NCBI GenBank assembly: GCA_965153355.1
Contig: OZ231126.1
Span: 24,738,001-24,802,000 of the forward strand
Direction: 5' to 3'
Length of the DNA stretch: 64,000 bases
From: Flaccisagitta enflata
Lineage: Eukaryota; Chaetognatha; Sagittoidea; Aphragmophora
Shown: positions 25,851-36,175 of the stretch, in pieces
Layout: every line of letters starts with the position of its first letter
Position numbering within the stretch: the first letter of the stretch is position 1
Position numbers and translations under genes: made by a program
The notes under the pieces: generated by a model
Databases searched by the model: none
Told to the model about the DNA's origin: nothing
What the model saw: only the letters and a program-made list of their open reading frames with translations

Positions 25851-26392
25851 GACAAATCTTTGCGGCAAAACGCATTAATACCTACGGACAGTCGGGGATA
25901 TGTGTGACGAAATTTTCTTCCATGTCCTCATATAAAGGATGTTTTAAAATGTCTCTCCTGCGGGCTCTAACTAGTTAAGTTAGACATGATCGGAGCCAGC
26001 TGATAGACAACTTGATCCGAAAGAGAGCTAACTGAAGCAATTGCAAGATTGCAGAGGATTAAACTGGTTGCACAATATGTGTAGGTTTTCAAATTCTTTA
26101 AATTTGTCGTTACTGTATTGACCGAATGGATGTTTTTCGTTCTTACAGGAATGACGGTAACCCGGTCTCTGTTGGCTCTGTCAGTCTCCATCCATTTGCC
26201 CTACAGTAGATTTCATCTAGACTTGAGATAATGGCGGCAAGCATTGTAGATTGTAGAGTGTAGAGCTAGGAGAGTGATATTTGAAATATAGACTATTAAG
26301 AGGATGCTTTATTGCCCATGATAAGTGGTTGCCATGGAAATGGATTTCTATGTATTTTTGCTAAACTATCAATTTTTTTAAGAAATTTTTTG
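25851..26392. other. Unassigned DNA
   Basis: A minus-strand frame of 74 codons (25967-26191) is non-repetitive but unrecognised. Confidence 0.35.
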
Positions 26393-26583
26393 AGGGAACA
26401 TTTTTTATGATTAAATTTGCTACAACTTTCCCACAGTATGTTCTGTAAGAATGTCACTCGTTTAGCGGTTGCTAAGGGTTGTCACACATGGATACCCTCC
26501 CTAGCAATGGCTAATTGAGCGACATTCTTACAGAACATACTGTGGGAAATTTGTAGCTAATTTGATTTTAAGCAATGTTCCCT
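26393..26583. mobile_element. Small foldback element, 191 bp
   Basis: The arms AGGGAACATT...AATGTTCCCT enclose a second long match: CCCACAGTATGTTCTGTAAG and GAATGTC against GACATTC and CTTACAGAACATACTGTGGG. Nearly the whole segment can fold into one hairpin with a small loop. It is non-coding. Confidence 0.8.
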
Positions 26584-26874
26584 GAAACAAGGCTAACTCC
26601 TATAAGTCGCGTGCGAGACATAAAAAACTGAATTGTCCTGACTCCTTATTGTATCTTTTTAATCAACATGACTGAATAGAGAGAAATATAAGAAATGAAT
26701 AAAATGATTTTGTTGACTAGATTGACTTGAATGAATTGATGAATAAATCCGCTTTATGAGGTATTGGAGGCCATGGAAACCCACCTAATTACAGGCTGGG
26801 ACCACTGGAAAAAGTGGTGACTTTTGTAATTGAGTCAAATTAATCAACTCTATCAACCCAATCAATGAAAAATG

Positions 26875-27035
26875 ACTAAACCAGACTTAAACCAGACTTT
26901 AACCAGCAGACCTTAACCAGCAAACTTAAACCAGCAGACTTAAACCAGCAGACTTAAACCAGCAGACTTAAACCAGCAGACTTAAACAAGCAGACTTCAA
27001 CCAGGGCAACCAGCAGACTTAAACAAGCAGACTTG
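26875..27035. repeat. 14-bp tandem repeat CAGCAGACTTAAAC
   Basis: About ten copies, the first ones partial (CCAGACTTAAA), passing into the A-rich array. Confidence 0.9.
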
Positions 27036-27039
27036 AAAT

Positions 27040-27845
27040 GACATAAATGACCAAAACATACCAAAAAACATAAATGACCAAAACGTACCAAAAAACATAA
27101 ATAACCAAAAAAACAAACAAAAAACAAAAGAACAAAAAAAACAAAAAAAAACAAAAAAAAAAAAACAAAAGCCAAAAGACAAAAAAAAAAACAAAAAAAT
27201 CAAAAAATCAAAAAAACAAAAAACCAAAAACCCAAAACCCAAAACCCAAAGCCAAAAAAACAAAAAACAAAAAACAAAAAACAAAAAACAAAAAAACAAA
27301 AAAACAAAAAAACAAAAAAAAATCCAAGAAAAATAAATGACCAATAAACCAAAAACAAAAACTCAAAAAACAAACAAAAAAACAAACAAAAAACAAATAA
27401 CAAAAAAACAAAAAACAAAAAACAAAAAAACGTTAAAAAACAAAAAAAAAAAATAAAAAACCAAAAAAAACCAAAAAAACAAAAAAAACATCAAAAAAAC
27501 CAAAAACCAATGAACCAAAAAAAAAAACAAAAACCAAAAACACAAAAAAAAAACGACCAAAAACCAATAAACCAAAAACAAAAAACAAAAAACAAAAAGC
27601 AAAAAACAAAAAACAAAAAACAAAAAACAAAAAACAAAAAACAAAAAACAAAAAACAAAAAACAAAAAACAAAAAAAAACAAAAAAAATCAAAGACCAAA
27701 AATCAAAAACCAAAAACCAAAAAACCAAAAGCATAAATGACCAAAACATGCCAAAAAACCATGTTAAATGACCAAAAAACCAAAAACCAAGAACCAAACA
27801 CCAAAAACCAAAAACAAAAAAACAGAAAAGGACCACAACATACCA
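27040..27845. repeat. A-rich array of CCAAAAAC-type units, left part
   Basis: Degenerate 6-9 bp units of CAAAAA/CCAAAAA, with recurrent longer phrases ATGACCAAAACATACC and ACCATGTTAAATGACC. Frames of F/V/C/L on the minus strand are artefacts. Confidence 0.9.
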
Positions 27846-27848
27846 AAC

Positions 27849-28474
27849 AGGTCGCCCAAGGGCAATATGTGGTCAGCGATACCCATTGCCCTGCTTTGAG
27901 TGATTGTGAATTGGAGTGAGGGGAAGCAGGGCAGCGGCCCCGAAGGGGACGAAGTCCTGTAGAACACAGGGGGACTTTCGTTCATCCTGCCTGAAGAAGT
28001 GGATAAAATGCTATGGAGGGCTTACTGAAGGTCTCCAGGAGCCTAAACTGAGGCCTAAGAGGCTGATATAAGGCCTCAGAATGCTAATCAGAAGCTTTAG
28101 AGGGCTGACTTGAGGCTTGAGAGAGCTGGATTAAGGCTTGAAAGGTTAGAGGACTGATTTGAAGCCTGAGAGCCGTAAATTGAGGCTTAGATAGCTGATT
28201 TGGGGCCAGGTTTGAGGCAGGAGAAGCCTACTTTGAGGCCTGAGAGGCCAGGTTTGAGGCCTGAGAGGTTGGATTTGAGGCCTGAGAGGCTGTATTTGGG
28301 GTCTTAGAGGCTTGATTTGAGGCCTGAGAGGCCAAATTCGAGTCTCAGAGGCCAGATTTGAGGCCTGAGGGGCATGATGAGGGGGGGGACGAAAGAACGA
28401 ACGGACGAACGAACGGACGAACGAAAGTCCCCCTGTGTTCTACAGGACTTCGTCCCCTTCGGGGCCACTGCCCA
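27849..28474. mobile_element. Family II foldback element a
   Basis: The left outer arm (27849-27928) has GTCGCCCAAGGGCAATATGT and TCAGCGATACCCATTGCCCTG. The terminal inverted repeats are 27929-27984 and 28420-28474 (GGGCAGCGGCCCCGAAGGGG, ACGAAGTCCTGTAGAACACA, GGGGGACTTTCGTTC and their complement). The core is tandem units of about 20-22 bp around TTTGAGGCCTGAGAGGC. The insertion splits the A-rich array in two. Confidence 0.88.
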
Positions 28475-29070
28475 AAAACCATATTGAATGACCAAAAATG
28501 ACCTGAAATGTCCCCAAAAACCAAAAAACCCAAAAGACCAAGAAACCAAAATACCACAAAAACCAAAAATTAAAAAAAACAAACAAAAAAAAACAAAAAC
28601 CAAAAGCCAAAAAAACAAAAACATAAATGACTAAAACGTACCAAAAAACCATGTTAATTGTCCAAAAACCAAAAACCAAAAAATCAAACCAAAAAATCAA
28701 AAACCAAAAACCAAAAAATCAAAATCAAAAAAACAAAAAACCAAAAAACCAGGAAACCAAAAACCAAAAACCAAAAAAATAAAAACCAAAAACCAAATAA
28801 AAAAAAAAAAGACCAAAACATACCAAAAACCATGATAAATGACCAAAAATGTCCTGAAATGTCCCAAAATGACATAAAATGACTTAAAACTACTTTAAAT
28901 GACACAAATGACTTAAATAAACAAAGTGATGTAAAAGATCAAAAATGACCAAAAATGATCAAAAATGACTTAAACTAACCAAAAATGACCAAAAACAACA
29001 AAAAAATGACTCTAAATAACTCCAGACGACCCAAAATGACCAAAACCCAAAACGACGCAAAAAAGCTAAG
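28475..29070. repeat. A-rich array, right part
   Basis: Same CCAAAAAC and ATGACCAAAA phrases as the left part, so the array predates or grew around the family II insertion. Its end changes to ATGACTTAAA/ATGACCAAAA 10-mers. Confidence 0.88.
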
Positions 29071-29146
29071 TGTTACGGACCGACCGACTGACCGATCGAA
29101 GGACCGACAGAGCGGAATGTAGAGTCGCGTGCACACGACAAAAAAA
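29071..29146 (-). mobile_element. Family I element end, copy 7
   Basis: The minus strand has TTTTTTTGTCGTG-TGCA-CGCGACT (hairpin 29123-29140 on the plus strand, with one G-T wobble), CTCTACATTCCGCTCTGTCG, an accg-type tract and CGTAACAC. The expected body and GGCCTTGTT end are missing; the A-rich array begins in their place. Confidence 0.75.
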
Positions 29147-29459
29147 TCTCTCAAAATATTGACATTTTAGCGAGAATACATGGAAAAGTGTTTTTTTATG
29201 GCAACTAGCTATCATGGGGAATTAAGCATCCTTTAATTGGTCTACGATCCAAATATCGCTTCCCTGCCTTCATTTGTTTTTCCACAATGCTCGCCCCCGT
29301 TATCCCAAGTCTAGACGAGATCTACTGTACGTATCCATCGACAAATTTCCCCTGATCAGTCTTTTTGTGTTTGCCTTTATGTGTGTCTTTGGGTCTGTCT
29401 TCGAGTCTCTCTCCCTCTTTCTCTTTCTTTATCTCTTTGTTTGTTTCTGTTTGTGTTTC
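29147..29459. other. Unassigned DNA
   Basis: AT-rich then pyrimidine-rich. No gene is recognised. Confidence 0.4.
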
Positions 29460-29597
<138 letters not shown>

Positions 29598-30050
29598 GGC
29601 TATGTTGTGTCTCTTTGAAGTTCTCTCTCCGATCATTTTTCTCTCGCGATTTCTGGCCCAAATTTTCGTGTGTGTGTGGATTGACATTTGAGGATCGACG
29701 GCCTGGCTAACGTTTTTCCCTTCCAAAGATCATTTTTTATCATTTTTGAATACGGTGTGTATAGGTCCCTCGTTTGCCTTGTTTTCAGAATCTATTCTCT
29801 GTGTTCATATGCTTTGTTCTTTTTCTTTTCTCTCTCTCTCTCTCTGTTTTTTTTCTTTCTGACTATGTGTCCTTTTTCTTATGGGTATCAGTCTGTCTAT
29901 AAGACTGTCTCTCTTTTTCTTTCTCTTGTTGTTTGTCCTCTTTCTTTCGGCAAATTTGTCAGTTCTATTTCTTAACATTTTTTATGTCATTGATTATTTT
30001 GTTCCACTTGTTCACTGTCAAGGAAACTTTTTGAAATTGTAACTGTGAGT

Positions 30051-30420
<370 letters not shown>

Positions 30421-30492
30421 CCAACCTTGCCCGGCACCGAAGAGAAGCATGTTCTATGTGGATGGAGGCAGGTCCCTAACGGGGGTGATAAG

Positions 30493-30572
30493 TCCATCAA
30501 GATCAAGATCAGGATCAGGATCAAGATCAAGATCAAGATCAGGATCAAGATTAAGATCAAGATCAAGATCAA
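30493..30572. repeat. 6-bp tandem repeat AAGATC
   Basis: About 13 AAGATC/AGGATC units. Confidence 0.93.
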
Positions 30573-31060
30573 ACATTTATTCAAAAGCCGCCTCTTACCT
30601 TCGTAATAGCTTTGAGGAGTACGAACGAAATAATAGGTTGACCGCCCGACTGACCATTGTGATAAGCGTAAAGAGTCCCTCTATGCGCATGGTTAAACGA
30701 TTAGCTTTGGAAAAGCAGAAGACGCGCTTAAGGTATGTATCATTGGGAGAATTCAGAGTTCTTACAACAAATGGAGTTTTTGACAAGCAGGCAAAAAACG
30801 CTCTTCAGGTTACTTGAAAATAAAGGTATATTTTTTAAAGACAAGTGAACTTGACAATTTGAAGAAAAATTATAGATGCACATGACAAAGTAAACTTCAC
30901 TTTTACTTCATTTTTTTAAATTAGAAGTAGTCGTGAGAATGAATTATGAATTATGTGATGGGTAAACGTGAGGAAGCCGTTGATGTTTTTTGTTTGTTTC
31001 AGGGAATTACTCGTTTAATGTGAGAGTGTGAAAATCGAGAACGTAGATGTACATAATTAC
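30573..31060. other. Unassigned DNA
   Basis: A 122-codon plus frame (30449-30817) is half hexamer repeat. Its second half (about 30590-30817) is of normal composition but matches no family I know. Confidence 0.35.
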
Positions 31061-31115
31061 ATAATCATACAGTTACAAAATCAAATGATTACATAGTTAC
31101 ATTGTTACATTGATA
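31061..31115. repeat. TTACATNN minisatellite, left fragment
   Basis: Units of ACATAATT/ACATAGTT/ACATTGTT occur here and resume at 31693-31735 after the inserted element. Confidence 0.8.
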
Positions 31116-31692
31116 ACAGGGTGTGCACAAAATTTCGTACTAGCCATCAAATCTATAGAAAAGAAACCTTGATTTGACAAAATTCTTTCATGTTAATGTT
31201 CAAAACTACGAAAAAAGTTATTTTCCATACTTTAGATAAGGAAAAATGATGAATGGTAGACAGTAGAATACGTTTTTAGAACAACAGGGATGTAAGTAGA
31301 AAGTCGCAAAAGATTTCTTTTTTTGGTGAAAAAAACATTTATCTGGTCTAATTTTGATTGACATATCACGTTTGTTGGCTAAAACCCCTCCTAGATGACC
31401 TAACTCCCCTGATACATTTATTCTCAAACAATCCATCGAGGGGTCAACAAAGTTGCAAAAATCTTCATTTTTAATAAACACAGCTCTACAAAAAATTCAT
31501 GTCAAAATCTGATTTCCTGTTTTTTCTTTAGTACATGTCAAGGCCATGTATGGAAATTACATCAGATATTCTTAGTTTCTAACTTTAGTATGACTAACTG
31601 AGATACTCTGGTTCAAATTTTAGCTCATTACTTCCATAACAAGTATGGTTTTCAACCTATAGAGCAAGTACGAATTTTTTTGCTCACCCTGT
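31116..31692. mobile_element. Long-TIR MITE-like element, 577 bp, TA target
   Basis: The left end ACAGGGTGTGCACAAAATTT, CGTACTAGC pairs with the right end GCAAGTACGAATTTTTTTGC, TCACCCTGT. TA stands on both sides (31114-31115, 31693-31694). The inserted element interrupts a TTACAT minisatellite. It has no transposase frame. Confidence 0.82.
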
Positions 31693-31764
31693 TACATAAT
31701 TACATGATAACATGATTACATTATTACAATTACAAAAGACCTAAAATTGAGGCTATAATTCAAT

Positions 31765-31900
31765 ATTGTTACGGACGGACGGATGAATAGATTGACCGAT
31801 GGATGAACGGATGGGAGAACGGAAGGATGGACGGATGGAGAGGAGAACAGATGGAAGGACGGACGGTTGGATGCACGCAAGGACGCATACACAATTTGGC
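31765..31900 (-). repeat. GGAC/GGATG tetranucleotide-rich segment, family I relative
   Basis: GTTACGGACGGACGGATG and many GGACGG/GGATGG units look like the minus-strand tract of family I. CACGCAAGGACGCATAC may be a decayed hairpin. Confidence 0.4.
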
Positions 31901-32620
31901 CGACAAATGGAAACGCGAATGTTCATTCTCATTTAACTGTATGAAAGTTGGACAACATTACTACCCAACTCTTACCAAGCCAAGGGTGAGAGTACTACTC
32001 AAGATGCAGATTTCCGATTTACGATCGGACTTTTGGTCTTTACCAACACCGGGTATTGACGGGAGTCTTCATGCAATGTCCAATTGTGGTCATTACGTTG
32101 ATCATAAAATGCCAAATCTAGGAATCTAGCGTCACACCTCCAGAAACTTTTTTGCTTAGCAGTGCGCGCGTGTTGGATCGTGGGTATCATTGAGTTGGTT
32201 CTACATTGCCTTTTTTTTTGGCCAAGCCCTCGGTCGTCAATATTGCGCGAGTTCGATTTACTGTTGTACTGCGACCGTGGTCTTTGTGGTCGTAGCGTCG
32301 GTCTTGGACCGTGATTGTGGTCGCGGATAGTGATTGTGGTCGCTGTGGTCGTGGCGGTGGTCGGGGAAGGATTGGATGAAGTTGGCGGCAGAGAGGCGCT
32401 CTCGAGGCGCTTCGGAGGCGGTCTGGCGAACAGGTCTTTGGCATGACAAATTGATTCTTTCACAGTGGATGAATCCAACTTTGAGCCCCAGCCTCCCAGA
32501 TAGAAAAAGAGGAGAAATGCAAGGACGATGGAGGAGGAGCCGCGAGAGCCAGCCTAAGCGAGAGAAAAATGTGGGAGAGAATACTCAGTAAAGTTATGTG
32601 GAAGGGGAAAAAAAGAGAAA
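31901..32620. other. Unassigned DNA with GTGGTCG short repeats
   Basis: GTGGTCGTAGCG, GTGGTCGCGG, GTGGTCGCTG and GTGGTCGTGG recur near 32280-32360. A 159-codon minus-strand frame (31999-32478) is open without strong low complexity in its second half. I recognise no domain. I see no YPWM-encoding exon of the Hox gene here. Confidence 0.3.
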
Positions 32621-32623
32621 GTG

Positions 32624-32677
32624 TAAAGAAGAAGAAGAAGAGGAAGGAGAAGAAGAAGAAGGAGAAGAAGAAGAAAT

Positions 32678-32708
<31 letters not shown>

Positions 32709-33165
32709 AGGAAGAGGAAGAAGAAGAAGAAGAAGAAGAAGAAGAAGAAGAAGAAGAAGAAGAAGAAGAAGAAATGAAGAAATGAAGAAAAGGAAGAAGA
32801 AATGAAGAAATGAAGAAAAGGAAGAAGAAGGAGAAGGAGAAGGAGAAGGAGAAGAAGAAGAAGAAGAAGGAGAAGGAGAAGGAGAAGGAGAAGAACAAGA
32901 GGAAGGAGAAGAAAAGGAAGTAGTAGCAGAAGAAGAAGAAAAGAAAAAATTGAAAAAAGAGGCGAATATGAAGGAGAAAGAAAGGGTAAAGGAAGGAGAT
33001 GTAAATAGAAAGACCGAAATGAATAATAAGAACAAGAGCAAGAAGAACATGAGGAACAAAAACTAGGAGGTAAATAGAAAGCCTGGAGGCGCCAAGTGGG
33101 AGGAAAAAGGAGGTAGAGGAGAGGGGGAGGAGGAGGAGGAGGAGAAGGAGAAGGAGCGGATTGAA
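32624..33165. repeat. GAA/GGAGAA purine-rich simple repeat
   Basis: GAA with GGA, GAAATGAAGAAATG and GGAGAA variants. The block GAAATGAAGAAATGAAGAAAA is present twice. GGA units recur at 33120-33155. Confidence 0.93.
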
Positions 33166-33664
33166 GACAGAATACCAATGCGAGGGTGGTAGAAAAGCCC
33201 TCGATGAGTGGAAAGCTAGCAAGGAGCGTAAATTGTGTGTTTGTCATTGTGGATTATATTGCTAGCTCAAGTGGAACCTTTATACTAATTGTCATGACGG
33301 GTCTTAGATAAAAAGGAAAAGAAAAGAATACAGAGGCCAAATAAAAAGCTGTACCGGCTACCTGCTTGTCAGCTTAGGAAGTCTTACTGATACTGATGTC
33401 TGTGTCAGATATTGAGGAATCATAACCGCATAACAAAAAGCTAGTGAGGAATGAGTAATAGGGGACCGACATGATTAGCAAATCTATGCAACGGCCAATG
33501 GGCCTACGGTACCAATGCTAGTTCCATTGTTCGATTTCGTTTACTTATGATTATTGGATTCCCATTCATGCAGTATATGGACATGGTTCATGGACTATAG
33601 GTATTTCAGTCACCTAAAGTTGGGCAGGAATAGAAGAAACCTAATTGAATCGATTCATTTTTAT
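33166..33664. other. Intronic or intergenic DNA before the homeobox exon
   Basis: No repeat family or exon is recognised. By position it should belong to the intron preceding 33710. Confidence 0.4.
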
Positions 33665-33665
33665 C

Positions 33666-33709
33666 CTCTCTCTCTCTCTCTCTCTCTTTGTCCTTACTTT
33701 CTTATGCAG
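33666..33709 (+). promoter_or_regulatory. 3' splice site with a CT microsatellite as pyrimidine tract
   Basis: CCTCTCTCTC... continues through TTTGTCCTTACTTTCTTATG to CAG at 33707-33709, immediately before the homeobox exon. The pyrimidine tract is a CT repeat of about 20 bases. Confidence 0.85.
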
Positions 33710-33812
33710 ACACTGTGAACGGCGTGGAGACAAAGCGTGCCAGGACATCTTACACTCGTTATCAGACGCTGGAATTGGAGAAAGAGTTTCACTTTAATCG
33801 TTATTTGACGAG
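33710..33812 (+). CDS. Scr: Hox gene (Scr/Hox5 type), exon with N-terminal half of the homeodomain
   Basis: The exon reads in phase 1 as [18 protein letters not shown], then [16 protein letters not shown]. This covers the lead-in and homeodomain residues 1-28 (N-terminal arm, helix 1 and the start of the loop). The exon is bounded by CAG and by the donor GTAAGAGA at 33813. Hox proteins are nuclear DNA-binding transcription factors that set regional identity along the body axis. [20 protein letters not shown] is the signature of the Scr (Hox5) group in arthropods, and TVN before it recalls the Scr linker after its YPWM motif. Ala4 differs from fly Scr. The YPWM exon is not found in the window and must lie upstream. 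The symbol is by similarity; Hox5 would be the neutral name. Confidence 0.93.
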
Positions 33813-34355
33813 GTAAGAGATTTTCCTTGGCGATAAAGGACTCCCTTGTGTAGTCTCCCATCGCGTCCCGCTAATGGATACATTTTCCCGGCCGTTCAGA
33901 GGAGGCCTCTGGGATACTTGTACTCCGTCCCACATATGCCGTGGCTCTCAAAGGATCTGATCCTGACGCCCTTCATGTACCACGCGGTTAAAAAAATGAA
34001 TCACTTTTAAATAAATAATTTTGCCCTTTAAGCCCTATAACATTTCTTTCATATGGCGTTAATCTGGTATTGCTATCCTATTTCGTATAGAAACGGCATT
34101 AGTTTAAATGATAACATTTTCCTTTGTAGTATGGCAATCCCTTCATAAAAGATGCAATTTAGAAAAACAGACGTTTTCTTTGGAGGGCTCCAGCTTCTAT
34201 AATTAATAGATGTTTGTATCAATTGATAAATAGATACACCTTTTTTTTTATTGTGTGTTACATGAAATTGATCTTACATCAGTCGCTTCACGTTTCAATA
34301 ACAAAATTAAAACATTTTTTTTCAACCTGTCTCATGGGCTTACCTCCTTTCATAA

Positions 34356-34510
34356 ACAAGGCCGGATACACAAGACAGTGCGTAGGGGCAGTGATACAAA
34401 AACCGCTCAGAATTCAAAATGTTACAGACAGACGGAGGGACAGACCGACCGACCGACCGACCGAACGACCAACACAGGAAGGTGTCGAGACGCGTGTCCA
34501 CGACTAAAAA
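34356..34510 (-). mobile_element. Family I element inside the homeobox intron
   Basis: The minus strand has TTTTTAG, hairpin AGTCGTG-GACA-CGCGTCT (34488-34505, one T-T mismatch and one wobble), a GTCGGTCGGTCGG tract, TTTTGAATTCTGAGCGGTTT, CACTGCCCCTACGC and CCGGCCTTGTT. It is antisense to the Hox gene. Confidence 0.87.
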
Positions 34511-34616
34511 TGTCTCCATCCCATCTCTTTTTTGATCGGATTATCATCTTTGTTCTCTGTTCTATCCATCCTGTTGGAAAGGCACTCAAGTTTCTTTATG
34601 TTCCCACTCCCCACAT

Positions 34617-34862
34617 CCCACTTAAAACTTATCACTTACCACTTACCACTCATCACTTACCACTTACCACTTACCACTCACTACTCCCCACCTATCACTT
34701 AGACAATTGCCACTTGCCACTTACCACTTACCACTTACCACTCACTACTCCCCACTTATCACTTACCACTTACCATTCATCACTTACCACTTACCACTTA
34801 CCACTCACTACTCCCCACTTATCACTTACCACTTACCACTTACCACTCCCCACTTCCTACCA
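34617..34862. repeat. 7-bp and longer tandem repeat CACTTAC
   Basis: ACTTACC/ACTCATC units are grouped into a higher-order block of about 70-100 bp (ACTCACTACTCCCCAC occurs three times). Confidence 0.92.
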
Positions 34863-35468
34863 TGATAAACCACTTCCCACCATGGTTAACCGTATTCCGC
34901 CTTTAAGGAAGCAGAAAACTCTGGTTCATATTTCTTGGCAATGACCTTTTTTGAGTTACCTGAATCTTGAATTCAACTACGATTAATGCATTTTTGTCCT
35001 TCTCGGTCAAGTCAAGAGGGCAAAACTTCCTCTTCTTACTTCTTCCGACATAATTTTTTTCTTCTTGAGCGTACACGCGACTCTATTGAAGATAGTAGAT
35101 TCTTCGCAATTTCATTTGGTCACATACAAACCGGGTGTTACAGAAAGTTCCATTAACGCAAAATGAATATGAAGAAAATTCCAATTTTGTTATCCTTTCA
35201 TCTTTCACGTCATCCTACGCTTTTTGAGAAAAAAAATCATTTGACATCGTTTGCTCTGTTTAAGTGCGAAAAGGTTATCAAATAGATACACCCAATGCCC
35301 TGGCGTGATAGGTAATACATACTAAGATTAGTTCCTGCTCTCATCTTACCGCATTTTCACTAGGTTCACTCCACCTCTTTCAGCCGAAAAGTGAAACAAC
35401 CATCTCCTAACCTTCCTCATCCCCCTCAAAACCCCCACCCATTCTTTTTTTCTCCGATTTTACACAAG

Positions 35469-35646
35469 ACGTCGCCGTATCGAGATTGCACACGCTTTGG
35501 GCCTGACCGAGCGGCAAATTAAGATATGGTTCCAAAATCGGCGAATGAAGTGGAAGAAGGAGCACAAGATGGCGGCGGTCCACATGGGATTCCAACACGG
35601 CATGGACTGTGACCCGCTCGCAGCCGCACACTCGCAACTCATGTGA
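35469..35646 (+). CDS. Scr: Hox gene (Scr/Hox5 type), exon with C-terminal half of the homeodomain
   Basis: It continues [16 protein letters not shown], then [14 protein letters not shown] and EHKM. Residues 29-60 include helix 2 and the recognition helix, with Ile47, Gln50, Asn51 and Met54 in place, so DNA binding should be intact. EHKM after the homeodomain fits Scr/Hox5. Gly39 in place of the arthropod Cys is, from memory, common in lophotrochozoan Hox5/Lox5. The frame runs on through [20 protein letters not shown] to SQLM and TGA (35644-35646). That TGA overlaps a strong donor, AT|GTGAGTAA at 35643, so the exon may instead end at 35642 and splice on. Upstream DNA is C/T-rich (35410-35455), as an acceptor needs. 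This exon sits upstream of a TGGA array that begins about 50 bp later. Confidence 0.95.
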
Positions 35647-35650
35647 GTAA
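35643..35650 (+). promoter_or_regulatory. Candidate 5' splice site overlapping the Hox stop codon
   Basis: GTGAGTAA is a near-ideal donor. Using it would remove the TGA at 35644-35646 and leave a phase-2 end (AT). Confidence 0.5.
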
Positions 35651-35695
35651 TCAAACTGGAGATGGATGGAGGGCTCGAGGGAGGAATTTGGGGAA

Positions 35696-36175
35696 GGATG
35701 GATGGATGGATGGATGGATGGATGGATGGATGGATGGATGGATGGATGGATGGATGGATGGATGGATGGATGGATGGATGGATGGATGGATGGATGGATG
35801 GATGGATGGATGGATGGATGGATGGATGGATGGAAAGATGAGTGAATGGATGGATGAATGAATGGAGGGATGGATGGCAGGATTGATTGATGAATGGGTG
35901 AACGGATGGAAGGATGAATGGATGGATGGATGGATAAGAGGATGGATGGATGGATGGATGGATGGATGGGTGATGGATGGAAGGAAGGATGAATGAATTG
36001 GTGTCTGGATGGATGGATTGATGGATTAATGGATTGATGAATTGATGGATGGATGGAAAGATGAGTGAATGGAAATATGGATAAATGGATGGAAAGATGG
36101 ATGGAAAGATGAGTGAATGGAGGGATGAATAACTGGAGGGATGGATGAATGGATGGATGGATGAATGAATTGATG
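35696..36175. repeat. (TGGA)n array, perfect then degenerate
   Basis: Perfect TGGA for about 135 bases (35697-35833), then ATGGATGGAAAGATGAGTGA-type variants with block duplications to about 36175. HPSI frames on the minus strand are artefacts. Confidence 0.97.

Larger units (their letters stand above)
33813..35468 (+). other. Intron inside the homeobox, 1656 bp, phase 2
   Basis: Donor GTAAGAGA follows the two bases AG of codon 28. The acceptor TTTACACAAG precedes A, restoring Arg. The intron carries a family I element (34356-34510), a CACTTACC minisatellite (34617-34860) and a family I hairpin fragment near 35067-35090. The rest (33813-34355, 34861-35460) has no recognised feature. Confidence 0.92.

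Noticed and set aside
28920-29060. Telomere-like repeats
   Set aside because: The units are ATGACCAAAA-type, not TTAGGG, and lie in the middle of the window.
31999-32478. 159-codon minus-strand frame before the Hox exon
   Set aside because: Half is GGTCG-type short repeat, there is no recognised domain, and no ATG at the apparent start. Left as unassigned.
32450-33700. Upstream Hox exon with the YPWM motif
   Set aside because: I scanned for TAY-CCN-TGG-ATG in frame with a phase-1 donor and found none; nearby TGGATG matches are in repeats or lack the Tyr-Pro codons.
33710-35646. Assignment to Antp, Dfd or Lox5
   Set aside because: Dfd would have TAYTRQQ.LELEKEF and KDHK; Antp and Lox5 would have RQTYTRYQ and [11 protein letters not shown] with KEHKM fits Scr/Hox5 best.
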